From: an uncultured Mycolicibacterium sp.
Lineage (GTDB): Bacteria; Actinomycetota; Actinomycetes; Mycobacteriales; Mycobacteriaceae
Assembly: GCA_945957405.1 (NCBI GenBank)
Contig: CAMFLL010000007.1
Location: 1 to 47,792, forward strand
Length of the DNA stretch: 47,792 nt
Direction of reading: 5' to 3'
Below, piece after piece: positions 1 to 8,769 of the stretch (position 1 is the first letter of the stretch; every line of letters starts with the position of its first letter). Below the pieces are notes generated by a model. It had not been told where the DNA came from. It saw nothing but the letters and a program-made list of their open reading frames with translations, and ran no database searches. The position numbers and the translations under genes were made by a program.

Positions 1-1
1 G

Positions 2-397
2 TGTAAGGGTGACGCCGCTCTGGTCGATCCCGATGGATTCTGGACCGAAGACGTGCTTGACGACCAAGAGATCCTACGCACGGTCGACAAGATGACACTG
101 TTCGTCGATCCTGAGTTGGATCAGAAATATCTGACCGATCGGATTCCCGGAGCGACACGATTGGTCATGGGGCTCAAGGACGGTACGGAATTTGATGAGA
201 CGCGTTACTACGTCAAGGGCACGCTGGAGAACCCGATGACCGCTGACGAGATCGAGACCAAGTTCCGCAATCTCACCAGGCGCGTCATCAGCGACGACCA
301 CGCCCAGCGGATCATCGACACAGTGCGCGATCTCGACGCATTGCCCGATGTACGTGCCCTCGGTGACCTCGTACGACTGCCTGCTCGGGTGGACTGA
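2..397 (+). CDS. MmgE/PrpD-family protein, C-terminal 131 residues (5' end outside window)
   Basis: The frame is open from the first bases of the window to a TGA at 395-397, so the start lies upstream. The visible part fits the C-terminal domain of the MmgE/PrpD family (2-methylcitrate dehydratase, cis-aconitate decarboxylase and relatives). It has a conserved VDPEL-type segment, a strand with a Lys-Asp-Gly-Thr turn, an ENPMTADEIETKF-type segment, and the closing helix ending in a LeuAspAlaLeuProAspVal stretch. The catalytic N-terminal domain is not in view, so the substrate cannot be judged. An internal GTG at 53 is not needed as a start because the frame extends above it. The gene converges on the next one with four bases between stop codons. 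Confidence 0.75.
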   Translation, partial: CKGDAALVDPDGFWTEDVLDDQEILRTVDKMTLFVDPELDQKYLTDRIPGATRLVMGLKDGTEFDETRYYVKGTLENPMTADEIETKFRNLTRRVISDDHAQRIIDTVRDLDALPDVRALGDLVRLPARVD

Positions 398-401
398 TCT
401 G

Positions 402-2174
402 TCAGGCCGGCCAGACCGTCGAATTCCTGACCCGGCGTTGAGCAGCGGCGATCTCGCGCAGGCCATCGCCGAGCAGACCACGATTCAGCGGGGACAACTC
501 CGACATCGTGATGACGTCACCGGGGGTGTGGCCGGCCGCGAGCTGCTCGACCTGATGCGCCATACGCAGCCGCTGCAGCATGACGAAGACGTCACTCAGT
601 GTGCTGGCATCCCGGTCGCTCATCGCGCCCGCGTCGGCAGCGGCACTGAGTCGAACCGGTGTGGTCGCCGAGGTCAGGTCGGCGACCAAGCCGCCCCACC
701 GCGCCAGGTTGACTATTGGCGTTACGGCGTGGCTCTTGAGATCGAACGTGCCACTGCGTCGCGACAGGACATCGCGCAGTGACGGCGCCCTGACCCGTTC
801 GGCCAGGGCGTTGAGGAGTTGCAGGCGCAGCGCGTTGGGATGGTCGGTACGCATACGGCGGTAGGCGGCAGGCACGGTGTTGAGCGCGGGCGCGCCCCAG
901 ATCACCCGGCCGTCGATCATCAGCGACGACAGGATCAGCCCTCGGTCGCGCAGCGGGTCGTCGAGCCAGCCCTGCGATGCGGAGAACCACTGCGATTGCG
1001 ATCGCGAGAACAATGGCGACGACGCGACGGCACCGTTGCTGTCCGACGGCAACCCGCAACCGTCGAGGATTTCGTGCGTGCGGGATGCGATAGCCCGCAA
1101 TTGACCGCTGTGCGAGGATAATTCGTCGGTCCAGGACAGGGCGCTGTCGACGTCGGAGGACGGCATCGCCTCGCGGCGCGCGACGCTGCCGAGCAGCAGC
1201 CAGGCGAAGCCGTCTCGTGGCGGATCCGGGGTCCCCGCAATGGCGAGCTGTAGTGCTTTGCGCACCATGCTGTCGATGACCACCGACAGGATGGCGCTGG
1301 TCGCCGACGCCTTGGTGCCATTGTGGAACAGGTCGGCGGCGAGGCCGGCCACCCGCGGCCCGACCGACTGCAGTTCGCCCGCATCGGTGGCCAGGCCGAT
1401 GGACCGACGCAGCGTGAAACTTTGTCGTGCCGAGGCGGCCAGCAGGTCGGCATCCTCCAGTACGCCCAAGACGTCGCCGCGGGGTGACAGCACAGGCATG
1501 TGCCGTAACCCGCACTCCAGCATCTCCATCAGCACGGTTTCGGCGGTCAGATCCGCGGTCACCGTACGTGCCGGGGAGCTCATCACCTCAGCGATCGGGA
1601 CGTCCACCGGCAAGCCGGCGGCCACCACGCGTCGACGTAGATCCCGGTCGGTGAAGATGCCCAGTTCGCCTGTTGCCGAACGGATGAGAGCGTAGGAGAC
1701 GTGATGGCCGGTCATCTCGACGACGGCGTCGCGCACCGGGGTGTCGGGTGCCACCAGCAGCGTTTCGCCATGCAGCAGTTCGGCCACGGGTCGGCTGTCG
1801 GTCGCCGGTGCGATGGTCGGCCGTTCGGGGGTGGCGACATTCCAGGCCGACGATGCCAGGAACGCCAAGCCCGCCGGTTTGGCGAACTGGGCCCGCACGA
1901 GTTCGTCGGGTAGTCGAATCAGGCTGCTGGGCACCGAAGTACGCGCCGAGAACTCGACGCCGCCGTCGGTCAGCAGCGGCGTGTATCCGAAAATCCCGCC
2001 GGCGCCGACGGCGTCGATGGGTGCGCCGTCACCCGCATGCAGGGTCACCTGCCCGGTCCGCACCATCCAGACATGACCGGGTGTCGGCGTGCCGTAGTCG
2101 GCAACCACGGCGCCCGTCGGGAACTCGACGACGGTTGCCGCGCGGGCCAACTCACTCAGGTCGTCGTTCGACAT
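402..2174 (-). CDS. cNMP-binding / CBS-pair / DUF294 nucleotidyltransferase-like protein
   Basis: Predicted cytoplasmic signal-responsive protein of 590 aa from the ATG at 2174. In order: a cyclic-nucleotide-binding-like beta-roll (about residues 10-95), two CBS motifs (about 135-255) likely to bind an adenosyl ligand, a DUF294 nucleotidyltransferase-like domain with a GSVARRE...SDVDSAL core (about 325-345), and a helical DUF294_C domain. The family is often described as a PII-uridylyltransferase-like sensor, but its target is unknown. It is the last gene of the choline operon, 52 bp after choline oxidase. The reading frame stays open upstream to 2267 and encodes a family-like N-terminus (SPDDLASFLGAHTPF) that lacks any ATG, GTG or TTG; a CTG at 2247-2249 is the only near-start, so the true N-terminus is uncertain. 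Confidence 0.8.
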   Translation of the reverse strand: MSNDDLSELARAATVVEFPTGAVVADYGTPTPGHVWMVRTGQVTLHAGDGAPIDAVGAGGIFGYTPLLTDGGVEFSARTSVPSSLIRLPDELVRAQFAKPAGLAFLASSAWNVATPERPTIAPATDSRPVAELLHGETLLVAPDTPVRDAVVEMTGHHVSYALIRSATGELGIFTDRDLRRRVVAAGLPVDVPIAEVMSSPARTVTADLTAETVLMEMLECGLRHMPVLSPRGDVLGVLEDADLLAASARQSFTLRRSIGLATDAGELQSVGPRVAGLAADLFHNGTKASATSAILSVVIDSMVRKALQLAIAGTPDPPRDGFAWLLLGSVARREAMPSSDVDSALSWTDELSSHSGQLRAIASRTHEILDGCGLPSDSNGAVASSPLFSRSQSQWFSASQGWLDDPLRDRGLILSSLMIDGRVIWGAPALNTVPAAYRRMRTDHPNALRLQLLNALAERVRAPSLRDVLSRRSGTFDLKSHAVTPIVNLARWGGLVADLTSATTPVRLSAAADAGAMSDRDASTLSDVFVMLQRLRMAHQVEQLAAGHTPGDVITMSELSPLNRGLLGDGLREIAAAQRRVRNSTVWPA

Positions 2175-2226
2175 CCCCTGGAACGGCGTGTGCGCTCCCA
2201 GGAAGGATGCCAGATCGTCAGGGGAT

Positions 2227-3750
2227 TCAGGCCTTTCGGATGAGGTCAGCGCACTTCTCCGCCATGGTCATGACCGTGATGTTGGGGTTCACCGCAGGCA
2301 GCTTCGGCATCGCCGAGGCGTCGACCACTCGAAGCCGGCTCACACCCTTGACCCGCAGTTCGGGGTCGAGCACCGCCATCGGGTCGTCGACGGCGCCCAT
2401 CCGGGCGGTGGCCGCGGGGTGGTACACCGTGTTGTGGCACTGGTGGATGTAGTCCAGCAGTTCGTCGTCGGTGGTGGCGTCCGGTCCCGGCGCCAGCTCC
2501 CGGGCGACCCACGGTGCCAGCGGTGTCTGCTCGGCGATGGTGCGCGCCAGCCGAACTCCGGTCAGCATGATGCGCTCGTCGTAGCCTTCGGGATCGGTGA
2601 AGTACCGCGGGTCGACACGGGCCCGGTCGCGGAAGTCGCGGCTGCGCAGCCGGACCGTGCCTCTGGACCGGCCCTGGGTGACGTTGGGCGTCAAGCAGAA
2701 TCCGTTGTCCGTGGTGGGGTAACCCCGGCGCAGAGTGTTCATGTCGAACGGCACACTGCCGTAGTGCATCATCAGGTCGGGTTGGGCCACACCGTCGTCG
2801 ACCGTGGTGAACAACCCGATCTCCCACCATTGCGTCGACGTGGTGACCATCGGCTGCGAGGCCTCCCAGAACACCAGGCCTTCGACGTGGTCGTCGAGGT
2901 TGGACCCGACACCGGGGGAGTCGACCCGAACCGGGATCCCGATCTCGCGGAGGTGTGCCGTGGGTCCGATTCCGGAGAGCATCAACAATTTCGGAGTGTC
3001 GATGGCGCCGGCGGTGACAATCACCTCGCGGCGCGCCGTGACGGTGTCATACCCGGTCAGGTCGGGCCGTTGGTAGCGCACCCCGGTGGCGGCGTTGCCG
3101 TCGTCGAACAGGATCTCGGTGACCCAATAGCCGGTCCGCACTTCGAGATTGGACCGGCTGTCGAGAATCGGATGCAGATAGGCATGCGAACTCGAGTTGC
3201 GGATACCGTCCTCGCCGGCGTTGATCTGGAACCAGCCCGCCCCGTTGCGCACCGTCTCGCCGCGGTTGAACGCCACTGTCGGCAGGCCGGCCAGCGCGGC
3301 CGCCTCGAGGACCGCGACACCGCAGGGATCATCCGGCGGGACATCGCGCAGGCCGACCGTGCCCGTCAGACGACGCACCAACGGCAGGATTTCGGCAGAG
3401 CTCCAGCCGGTGGCGCCCATCTCGACCCATTCGTCGAGACATTCGGCGGGCGGCCAGAAGGCGATACACGAGTTGTGCGATGAACAGCCGCCCAGCACCT
3501 TGCCGCGCGCGTGCCGCATGAACGAGTTGCCGCGTTCCTGCGGTTCGACGGGGTAGTCCCAGTCATAGCCGGAGTCGAGCAGATGCATCCATTCCGAGAG
3601 CATCAGGATGTTGTCGTCACCGACATCTGACGGGCCTGCCTCCAGGAGACACACCGTGACATCGGAGTCCTCGGACAGGCGGGCCGCCAGGGCACACCCC
3701 GCGGTTCCACCGCCGGCGATGACGTAGTCGAACGTGCCTGAGTCAGTCAT
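2227..3750 (-). CDS. codA: choline oxidase (GMC flavoprotein)
   Basis: Predicted to oxidise choline to betaine aldehyde and on to glycine betaine with O2, in the cytoplasm. The 507-aa sequence closely follows the Arthrobacter globiformis enzyme as I recall it. The Rossmann motif GGGTAG is at 13-18. Residues equivalent to the flavin-linking His99 and to Ser101, His310, Glu312, His351, His466 and Asn510 are all present, at His92, Ser94, His288, Glu290, His329, His444 and Asn488. The constant offsets imply one deletion of about 15 residues near residue 130. Retention of the Glu that holds the trimethylammonium group favours choline over a general alcohol. The ATG overlaps the permease stop as TGATG, so translation is probably coupled. 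A generic GMC dehydrogenase is the alternative. Confidence 0.85.
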   Translation of the reverse strand: MTDSGTFDYVIAGGGTAGCALAARLSEDSDVTVCLLEAGPSDVGDDNILMLSEWMHLLDSGYDWDYPVEPQERGNSFMRHARGKVLGGCSSHNSCIAFWPPAECLDEWVEMGATGWSSAEILPLVRRLTGTVGLRDVPPDDPCGVAVLEAAALAGLPTVAFNRGETVRNGAGWFQINAGEDGIRNSSSHAYLHPILDSRSNLEVRTGYWVTEILFDDGNAATGVRYQRPDLTGYDTVTARREVIVTAGAIDTPKLLMLSGIGPTAHLREIGIPVRVDSPGVGSNLDDHVEGLVFWEASQPMVTTSTQWWEIGLFTTVDDGVAQPDLMMHYGSVPFDMNTLRRGYPTTDNGFCLTPNVTQGRSRGTVRLRSRDFRDRARVDPRYFTDPEGYDERIMLTGVRLARTIAEQTPLAPWVARELAPGPDATTDDELLDYIHQCHNTVYHPAATARMGAVDDPMAVLDPELRVKGVSRLRVVDASAMPKLPAVNPNITVMTMAEKCADLIRKA

Positions 3751-5300
3751 CAGGGCTGCCCCGCTGCCAGTTCACCGGGATCGGCCTCGGCCGTGGTCTC
3801 GACGGCGTGCGACTTCAAGGTGCCGATGTGGTGGCGGCCCTTGATGCCGTACCACAGCAGGCCGGCGCCCAGGATGATGCCGATGTAGACGAACGCGCCC
3901 CAGGTGTTGTACCAGGGATCGCCGTAAACGGCCGACCGCGGCCAGGCCAGGTTGAGCGCCATCAGCGCGCCCCACGCGACGGCGAAGATGTTCACCGGCA
4001 GACCCCATTTACCCATGGTGAAGTAGCCGCCTTCTTTGAGGTCCTTGGGTGGCCACTCGCCCTGGAGGCGCTTCTTGAGCATCGGGCCCGTCACCATCAG
4101 GTACGCGAGATAGATCATGATGATGGCGATCGACGTCAGCACCGTGAAGATCTTGGGTTGGCCGATGTTGATGACCAGGATGATCGCCGCGATGATGCCG
4201 ATGGTCACGGCGGGCACGATGGGTGTCTGCGTCTTCGGGTTGACGCGAGCGAGTTTCTCACCGAACGGCAGGGCATTGTCGCGGGCCATCGCGAATGTGA
4301 GCCGGATCGCGGCGGTGTGCACCGCCAGGGTGCATACCGTCACGGCGACCACGATGCAGACCAGGAAGATCTTGCCCAGCGGTCCCCACATCACCTGCTC
4401 GACGATGTACTGCAGGCCGCCGCTGCTCTCACCGATCTTCGGGTCGCTGAGGTCCGGCGCCGACATCACCGCGAAGACCAGGATGGCGCCGCCGATGACG
4501 AACGATGCCAGGATGGCCCGGGCGATGGCCTTGGGCGCGGTTTTGCGGGGTTCCACGGTTTCCTCGCCGAGCGAACTGGCGGTGTCGAAGCCGTACATGA
4601 CGTAGAGCGAGGCCAGCGACGCGACCAGGAATGCGCCGAGGTAGCCATAGCTCTCGCCGGTGCCGTACCCCTGGGTGGAGAAGAAGATGTCGGGGCCGCG
4701 TTTGATGTTGAGCGCCAGGATGATCGCAATCAACACCGCCGCGATGAGTTCGATGAACACACCCGCGCTGTTGATCATCGCCATCAGCCTCACGCCGAGG
4801 GCGTTGACCACCGTCGTGAACACGATGAGGATGCTGCCCAGTAACACGGCGTTGGTGGCGAAGCTGGCACCCTCGCCGTCACCGATGATCTGGAAACCAC
4901 TCCACAACCGTGGCAGGTTCAGCTGATACGCCAGCACCACGGCCGAGATCGTCACGATGGACGCCGTCAACATCAGCCAGCCCGAACACCACCCGACGAC
5001 GCGGCTGCCCAGCTTCTTGCTCCAGTTGTACACAGATCCGGCGACGGGGTATTTGGCCGCCAGTTCCATGAAGCACAGCGCGACGGCCATCTGCCCCACG
5101 AACACCATGGGCCATGACCACAGATATGCGGGGCCGCCGGTGCCGAACCCGAAGTAGAACAGTTGGAACGTCCCGGTCAGAATCGAGATGTAGCTGACGC
5201 CCGCCGCGAAACTCGCGAACTTCCCGATGCTGCGATCCAGTGATTCCTTGTACCCGAAATCCTCCATGCCGCTGTCGGCATGCGGTTCTTTGGTGACCAT
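3750..5300 (-). CDS. APC-family permease, probable choline/amine importer
   Basis: Integral membrane transporter of 516 aa with about 12 hydrophobic segments. It has the amino acid-polyamine-organocation layout: a GxxYxSILTG-type first helix, a PVAGSVYNWSKKLG segment after helix 2, and an MYGFDTASSLGEET signature around residue 240, which is typical of GABA/amine permeases. It lies between a betaine-aldehyde dehydrogenase-like gene and choline oxidase, 11 bp after the former and overlapping the latter by one base. Choline or a related quaternary amine is therefore the likely substrate; this is inferred from context, since most known choline importers belong to BCCT or ABC families. The hydrophilic tail after the last helix is rich in Glu and Ala. 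Confidence 0.8.
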   Translation of the reverse strand: MVTKEPHADSGMEDFGYKESLDRSIGKFASFAAGVSYISILTGTFQLFYFGFGTGGPAYLWSWPMVFVGQMAVALCFMELAAKYPVAGSVYNWSKKLGSRVVGWCSGWLMLTASIVTISAVVLAYQLNLPRLWSGFQIIGDGEGASFATNAVLLGSILIVFTTVVNALGVRLMAMINSAGVFIELIAAVLIAIILALNIKRGPDIFFSTQGYGTGESYGYLGAFLVASLASLYVMYGFDTASSLGEETVEPRKTAPKAIARAILASFVIGGAILVFAVMSAPDLSDPKIGESSGGLQYIVEQVMWGPLGKIFLVCIVVAVTVCTLAVHTAAIRLTFAMARDNALPFGEKLARVNPKTQTPIVPAVTIGIIAAIILVINIGQPKIFTVLTSIAIIMIYLAYLMVTGPMLKKRLQGEWPPKDLKEGGYFTMGKWGLPVNIFAVAWGALMALNLAWPRSAVYGDPWYNTWGAFVYIGIILGAGLLWYGIKGRHHIGTLKSHAVETTAEADPGELAAGQP

Positions 5301-5311
5301 GACGGTCCTTC

Positions 5312-6802
5312 CTAACCTTTGAACCAGCCGGCCGACGTTGGCGCTGTGTTGTGCCAGATATGTTTCATCTCCTGGTATTCCGCGAGACCGGTCGGCCCCA
5401 GCTCGCGTCCGTTACCAGATTTTCCGAACCCGCCCCACTCCGCGGCTGCCGTGTAGTAGCCGAAGTCGTTGAGCCACACCGTGCCGTGTCGCAATGCGCG
5501 CACCACACGTTCGCCCCGCGCCGGGTCGGATGTCCGAACACCGGCTGCGAGACCGTATTCCGTGTCGTTGCCCAGGCGGATGGCCTCGGCCTCGTCGGTG
5601 AACCGTTCCACCGTGAGGATGGGTCCGAAGGTCTCTTCCTGGACGATTCGCATCGACCGGTCGCACCGGTCGAAGATGGTAGGCAGGTAGAAGCTGCCAC
5701 CGGCCAGGGCAGGGTCGGTGGGCCGGGCCCCACCCGTCACCAGCTTTGCGCCCTCCGAGATACCCAGTTGCACATAACTTTCGACCTTTGCGCGGTGTTG
5801 CTCGGACACCAGCGGGCCGGTTTCGCTGTCGGGGTCCATGCCGTCGCCGATTCGGATCTTCTGGGCGCGGTCGGCCAGCGCAGCGACGAAGTCGTCGGCG
5901 ATGGATTCCTCGATGATCAGCCGGGTGCCCGCCGAGCACACCTGCCCGGAGTGCAGGAATACACCGGTGAGTACGTGATCGACTGCACTGTCCCAGTCGC
6001 CGCCCTTGGTGATGTCGGCGAACACGATGTGGGGGTTTTTGCCGCCCAGTTCCACCGCAACCTTGCTGACGTTGTCGGCGGCCACCTTCGAGATGGTGGT
6101 ACCGGTTGCGAGCCCGCCGGTGAACGAGATGAAGTCGATCGCGGGGTCGGCGGTGAGCGCCTCGCCGAGCCGGGCGCCGCTGCCCTGCACCAGATTCACC
6201 ACCGACGGCGGGACGCCGGCCTCTTCGAGCAGGTGCACGAAGGCGATGGTGGTCAGCGGTGTCACCTCGCTGGGTTTGGCGACCATGGTGCAACCCGCGC
6301 CGAGCGCGGGTGCGATCTTCCATGACATCTGCAGCAGCGGGTAGTTCCAGGGTGCGATCAGCACGCACACCCCGATGGGTTCGCGCACGATGCGGCTGAT
6401 CACCACAGGGTCGCCGACGTCGACGATGCGATCGGATTCGACCCCGACCAGCTTGGCGTAGTAACGGAACACCGATGTGACGTCATCGATGTCGATCCGG
6501 CTTTCGGCCAGCGTCTTGCCGGTGTCCGCCGTCTCGAGTTCGGCCAGCGACTCCTTGTCCCGCTGGAGCAGGTCGGCGATGCGGTCGAGCAATGCCGCGC
6601 GTTCCCCGGCGGGCGTTGCCGGCCATGCGCCGTCGTCGAAGGCGGCCCGGGCGGCGGCCACCGCGGCGCGGGCGTCGTCGGGGGTGGCCTCGTCGACGAC
6701 CGCGGCCACGGTTCCACGGGCCGGGTTGATGATGTCCCGAGTGCCACCGTCGGAGGCGTGGCGCCACTGCCCCGCGATGTACAGGTCCGGCTCACCGTTC
6801 AT
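5312..6802 (-). CDS. aldehyde dehydrogenase, betaine-aldehyde dehydrogenase type
   Basis: NAD(P)-dependent oxidation of an aldehyde, probably betaine aldehyde, in the cytoplasm. The protein has 496 aa from the ATG at 6802, which follows GAGGGG by seven bases; a GTG five codons upstream is less well placed. Visible motifs are PWNYP (Asn153), the general base Glu251 in VELGGK, and the nucleophile Cys289 in SGQVCSAGTR, a form usual in betaine-aldehyde dehydrogenases. It is the first gene of the operon with the permease and choline oxidase. Because choline oxidase can do both oxidation steps, this enzyme probably removes released betaine aldehyde or serves a related aminoaldehyde. Confidence 0.85.
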   Translation of the reverse strand: MNGEPDLYIAGQWRHASDGGTRDIINPARGTVAAVVDEATPDDARAAVAAARAAFDDGAWPATPAGERAALLDRIADLLQRDKESLAELETADTGKTLAESRIDIDDVTSVFRYYAKLVGVESDRIVDVGDPVVISRIVREPIGVCVLIAPWNYPLLQMSWKIAPALGAGCTMVAKPSEVTPLTTIAFVHLLEEAGVPPSVVNLVQGSGARLGEALTADPAIDFISFTGGLATGTTISKVAADNVSKVAVELGGKNPHIVFADITKGGDWDSAVDHVLTGVFLHSGQVCSAGTRLIIEESIADDFVAALADRAQKIRIGDGMDPDSETGPLVSEQHRAKVESYVQLGISEGAKLVTGGARPTDPALAGGSFYLPTIFDRCDRSMRIVQEETFGPILTVERFTDEAEAIRLGNDTEYGLAAGVRTSDPARGERVVRALRHGTVWLNDFGYYTAAAEWGGFGKSGNGRELGPTGLAEYQEMKHIWHNTAPTSAGWFKG

Positions 6803-7000
6803 TGGGTCACCCCTCACTCACCGAGACGGGACACTACCCATATGTGCACCGCCTCGCGGGCGTGTTTGAGAGGACAATTTTCGATTCTCGGTGACATCGA
6901 CCGGACAACACGTGGATGCCCAGGCCGTCAGCAACCGATGTTCCGGAAAGCTCGGTTCCCTGTGGGATCGCTGTGTGCCGGCAACCCGCAACGGCCCGCA
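6803..7000. promoter_or_regulatory. Upstream region of the choline operon with a distant 9-bp inverted pair
   Basis: This gene-free stretch lies upstream of the leftward choline operon and downstream of the leftward SPFH gene. TCACCGAGA at 6818-6826 and its exact complement TCTCGGTGA at 6886-6894 lie 59 bp apart. They could be paired half-sites for a looping regulator, or chance. I could not identify a convincing -35/-10 pair for the operon here. Confidence 0.3.
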
Positions 7001-7040
7001 GCCGGGGCGGCCTCCCGTTGTCGCGGAAGACCGCCCCGGC
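7001..7040 (-). terminator. Hairpin terminator after the SPFH gene
   Basis: GCCGGGGCGG at 7001-7010 pairs perfectly with CCGCCCCGGC at 7031-7040, giving a 10-bp GC stem with a 20-base loop. It begins six bases beyond the stop codon of the leftward SPFH gene. There is no T tract, as is common for mycobacterial terminators. Confidence 0.55.
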
Positions 7041-7046
7041 GCAGTC

Positions 7047-7745
7047 TCAACTGTCGCCGTCGACAGCCTCGTAGGGGGCCTCGCTGCCGAGCGTGAGCGC
7101 GACCCGCGAGCCGTACGGCACTGCCTGGATCAGCTTGAGCTGGGCCAGGGCGGGGTGCGCGTCGAGCAGGCGCCCTGCGTTTGCCAGTGCCCGCAGCGCC
7201 GCCGTCTCGGCGCGCGCCGCTTCCAGCTGGGCCGCGCCGCGGGCCCGTGCGTTCACCAGTTCCAGTGCCGCAGCGCGGATCTCCTGCGGCACGACGACAT
7301 CCTTGATGAACACTTCGCGCACATCGATACCGGTTCGCTGACCGGCCGTCCGCGCGGTGGCGAGGATGGCAGTCGGATCGATGCGGGCACTGCGCCGCAT
7401 GACCTCCTCGGCCGTGATACCGGAGACGTTGTCGCGCAGCGCAACCTGCGCCGCCAGGTACACCGTCGATTCGGCGTCGCTCGCGGCTTCGGTGTAGGCA
7501 ACCGGATCCGAGATCGCGATTCGCAGTGCCAGCGTGATACGCAGCGACACCGAGTCGGCCGTCAGCACCTCTTGCGGTGCGAGTGCCAGGAGCCGCTCAC
7601 GCAGCTCGACTATGGCGGTCGAGGCATCGCGCGGCACGCGGTGGACCCCGCTCGGGAGGCTCCGCGTCAGCGCGCCGCCCTGATACACCAGGGCGCAGTG
7701 GCCGACCGGCACGGTCAGCCGGATCTTGACATCGAACATGCCCAT
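7047..7745 (-). CDS. SPFH/band-7 (slipin-like) protein without membrane anchor
   Basis: A 232-aa protein of the SPFH superfamily (stomatin/prohibitin/flotillin). The start at 7745 is chosen because AAAGGAGG lies seven bases upstream; longer in-frame forms add an unconvincing peptide. The SPFH core includes a TADSVSLRITLALRIAISDP segment near residue 65-85 and the helix-rich IDVREVFIKDVVVPQEIR segment before an Ala/Arg/Glu-rich coiled-coil-like stretch. Unlike typical slipins there is no N-terminal hydrophobic anchor; the chain opens with MGMFDVKIRLTVP and goes directly into the fold. It may form oligomers in the cytoplasm or attach peripherally. Its role is unknown. It is probably monocistronic, closed by the hairpin at 7001-7040. 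Confidence 0.7.
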   Translation of the reverse strand: MGMFDVKIRLTVPVGHCALVYQGGALTRSLPSGVHRVPRDASTAIVELRERLLALAPQEVLTADSVSLRITLALRIAISDPVAYTEAASDAESTVYLAAQVALRDNVSGITAEEVMRRSARIDPTAILATARTAGQRTGIDVREVFIKDVVVPQEIRAAALELVNARARGAAQLEAARAETAALRALANAGRLLDAHPALAQLKLIQAVPYGSRVALTLGSEAPYEAVDGDS

Positions 7746-8035
7746 CGCGGTTCCTCCTTTCTGCATGCCGATCATGATGTGTTGCACTGGGATACCGCCG
7801 CCGGGCAGACACACCGGTGGGGGCCGCCACGCTGTCCGAGCCGCGGCGGTCCGCAGGACCGGTGCATCCGGACTCCCGGAGGCGGTACCGGTAATGGAGG
7901 ATTCGAACCTTTTGGCTATGCAGGCCTTGCCGCTACCGGGATACCGGCTGCAACGCGCAGAAGTATTGCGGTACCCCGCTCCACCTGCTCACCGGAATCT
8001 TATCGAGTATGCGGCGCAGCAAATTTCGCCGCCAC

Positions 8036-8686
8036 TCATTTTTCGCGGGCGTGCCGGCTCAGTATCTCGGGCTCCCGGATCACGACGCCGTCATGCGCGC
8101 TGGTGATCCAGCCCCGCTGTGCAAAGGAGCCCAGAGTCTTGTTGACCGATTCGCGCGCGGCGCCGACCATGTGGGCCAGCTGTTGTTGAGTGAGGTCCAA
8201 CGGCATCCACGTGAGGCCGTCGTGCTCGACACCGAACTGTTGCGCAAGACGCAGGAGCTGCCTGGCCACCCGCACCGACACGTCACTGCCGATGACATCG
8301 GTGACGTTCATCGACGAGTGACGTATCCGCCGGGCGAGCAGTTCGAGCAGGAAATCGGCCAGTGCCGGCTCGGCCACGACGTGCACCATCAGCTTGCGCC
8401 GCGTGATCGACCATGCGACGACATCGGTCAGCGCGCACGCGAATGTGGTGCGGGGAAGGGACTCGATTGCCGAGGTCTCCCCGAAGATCTCATCGGGCCC
8501 GACGACATCGAACAGGCACTCTCGTCCATCCGACGCGCGTTGGCCCTGCCGCACCTTGCCTTCGACGACGACGTAGAGGCGGTCGCCGGCGTCGCCCTCG
8601 ACGAAGATGAACTGGCCGGCGTCGAACTCCTCGTGTTGGCGGCCGGCGACCGGGAAGAGGGTGTCCACCGTGCGCGGCGTGCTCAT
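8036..8686 (-). CDS. Crp/Fnr-family transcriptional regulator
   Basis: A 216-aa DNA-binding regulator. Residues 15-125 form the cNMP-type effector domain (DAGQFIFVEGDAGDRLYVVVEGKV, then an IFGETSAIESLPRTT phosphate-loop-like segment). Residues 150-205 form a Crp-type winged helix with DLTQQQLAHMVGAARESVNK as the recognition region. The canonical Arg-Ser/Thr cAMP contact appears altered to Arg-Thr-Thr, so ligand identity is open. There are no Fnr-type N-terminal cysteines. It stands alone, with no strong ribosome site before the ATG. A weak 6-bp GC hairpin at 8011-8032 beyond the stop could end transcription. The targets are unknown. Confidence 0.8.
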   Translation of the reverse strand: MSTPRTVDTLFPVAGRQHEEFDAGQFIFVEGDAGDRLYVVVEGKVRQGQRASDGRECLFDVVGPDEIFGETSAIESLPRTTFACALTDVVAWSITRRKLMVHVVAEPALADFLLELLARRIRHSSMNVTDVIGSDVSVRVARQLLRLAQQFGVEHDGLTWMPLDLTQQQLAHMVGAARESVNKTLGSFAQRGWITSAHDGVVIREPEILSRHAREK

Positions 8687-8769
8687 CCGGAGCGAGTTAC
8701 CGCTGCTTCCGGCTCTATGTACTGCGCGGAAGAATCGTTCGTTTTGGGGCTAGAAATCGATGCCCGAGG

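Noticed and set aside
2188..3483. Long open frames antisense to choline oxidase, the APC permease, the aldehyde dehydrogenase and several other genes.
   Set aside because: They lack ribosome sites and recognisable motifs and mirror well-supported genes; strong third-position GC bias keeps the opposite strand open.
7880..7960. A GGATTCGAACC sequence (complement GGTTCGAATCC), like the T-arm of a tRNA, in the gap before the SPFH gene.
   Set aside because: The T-stem would have only three pairs, and no acceptor stem, anticodon arm or D-arm could be fitted on either side. It is most likely chance.
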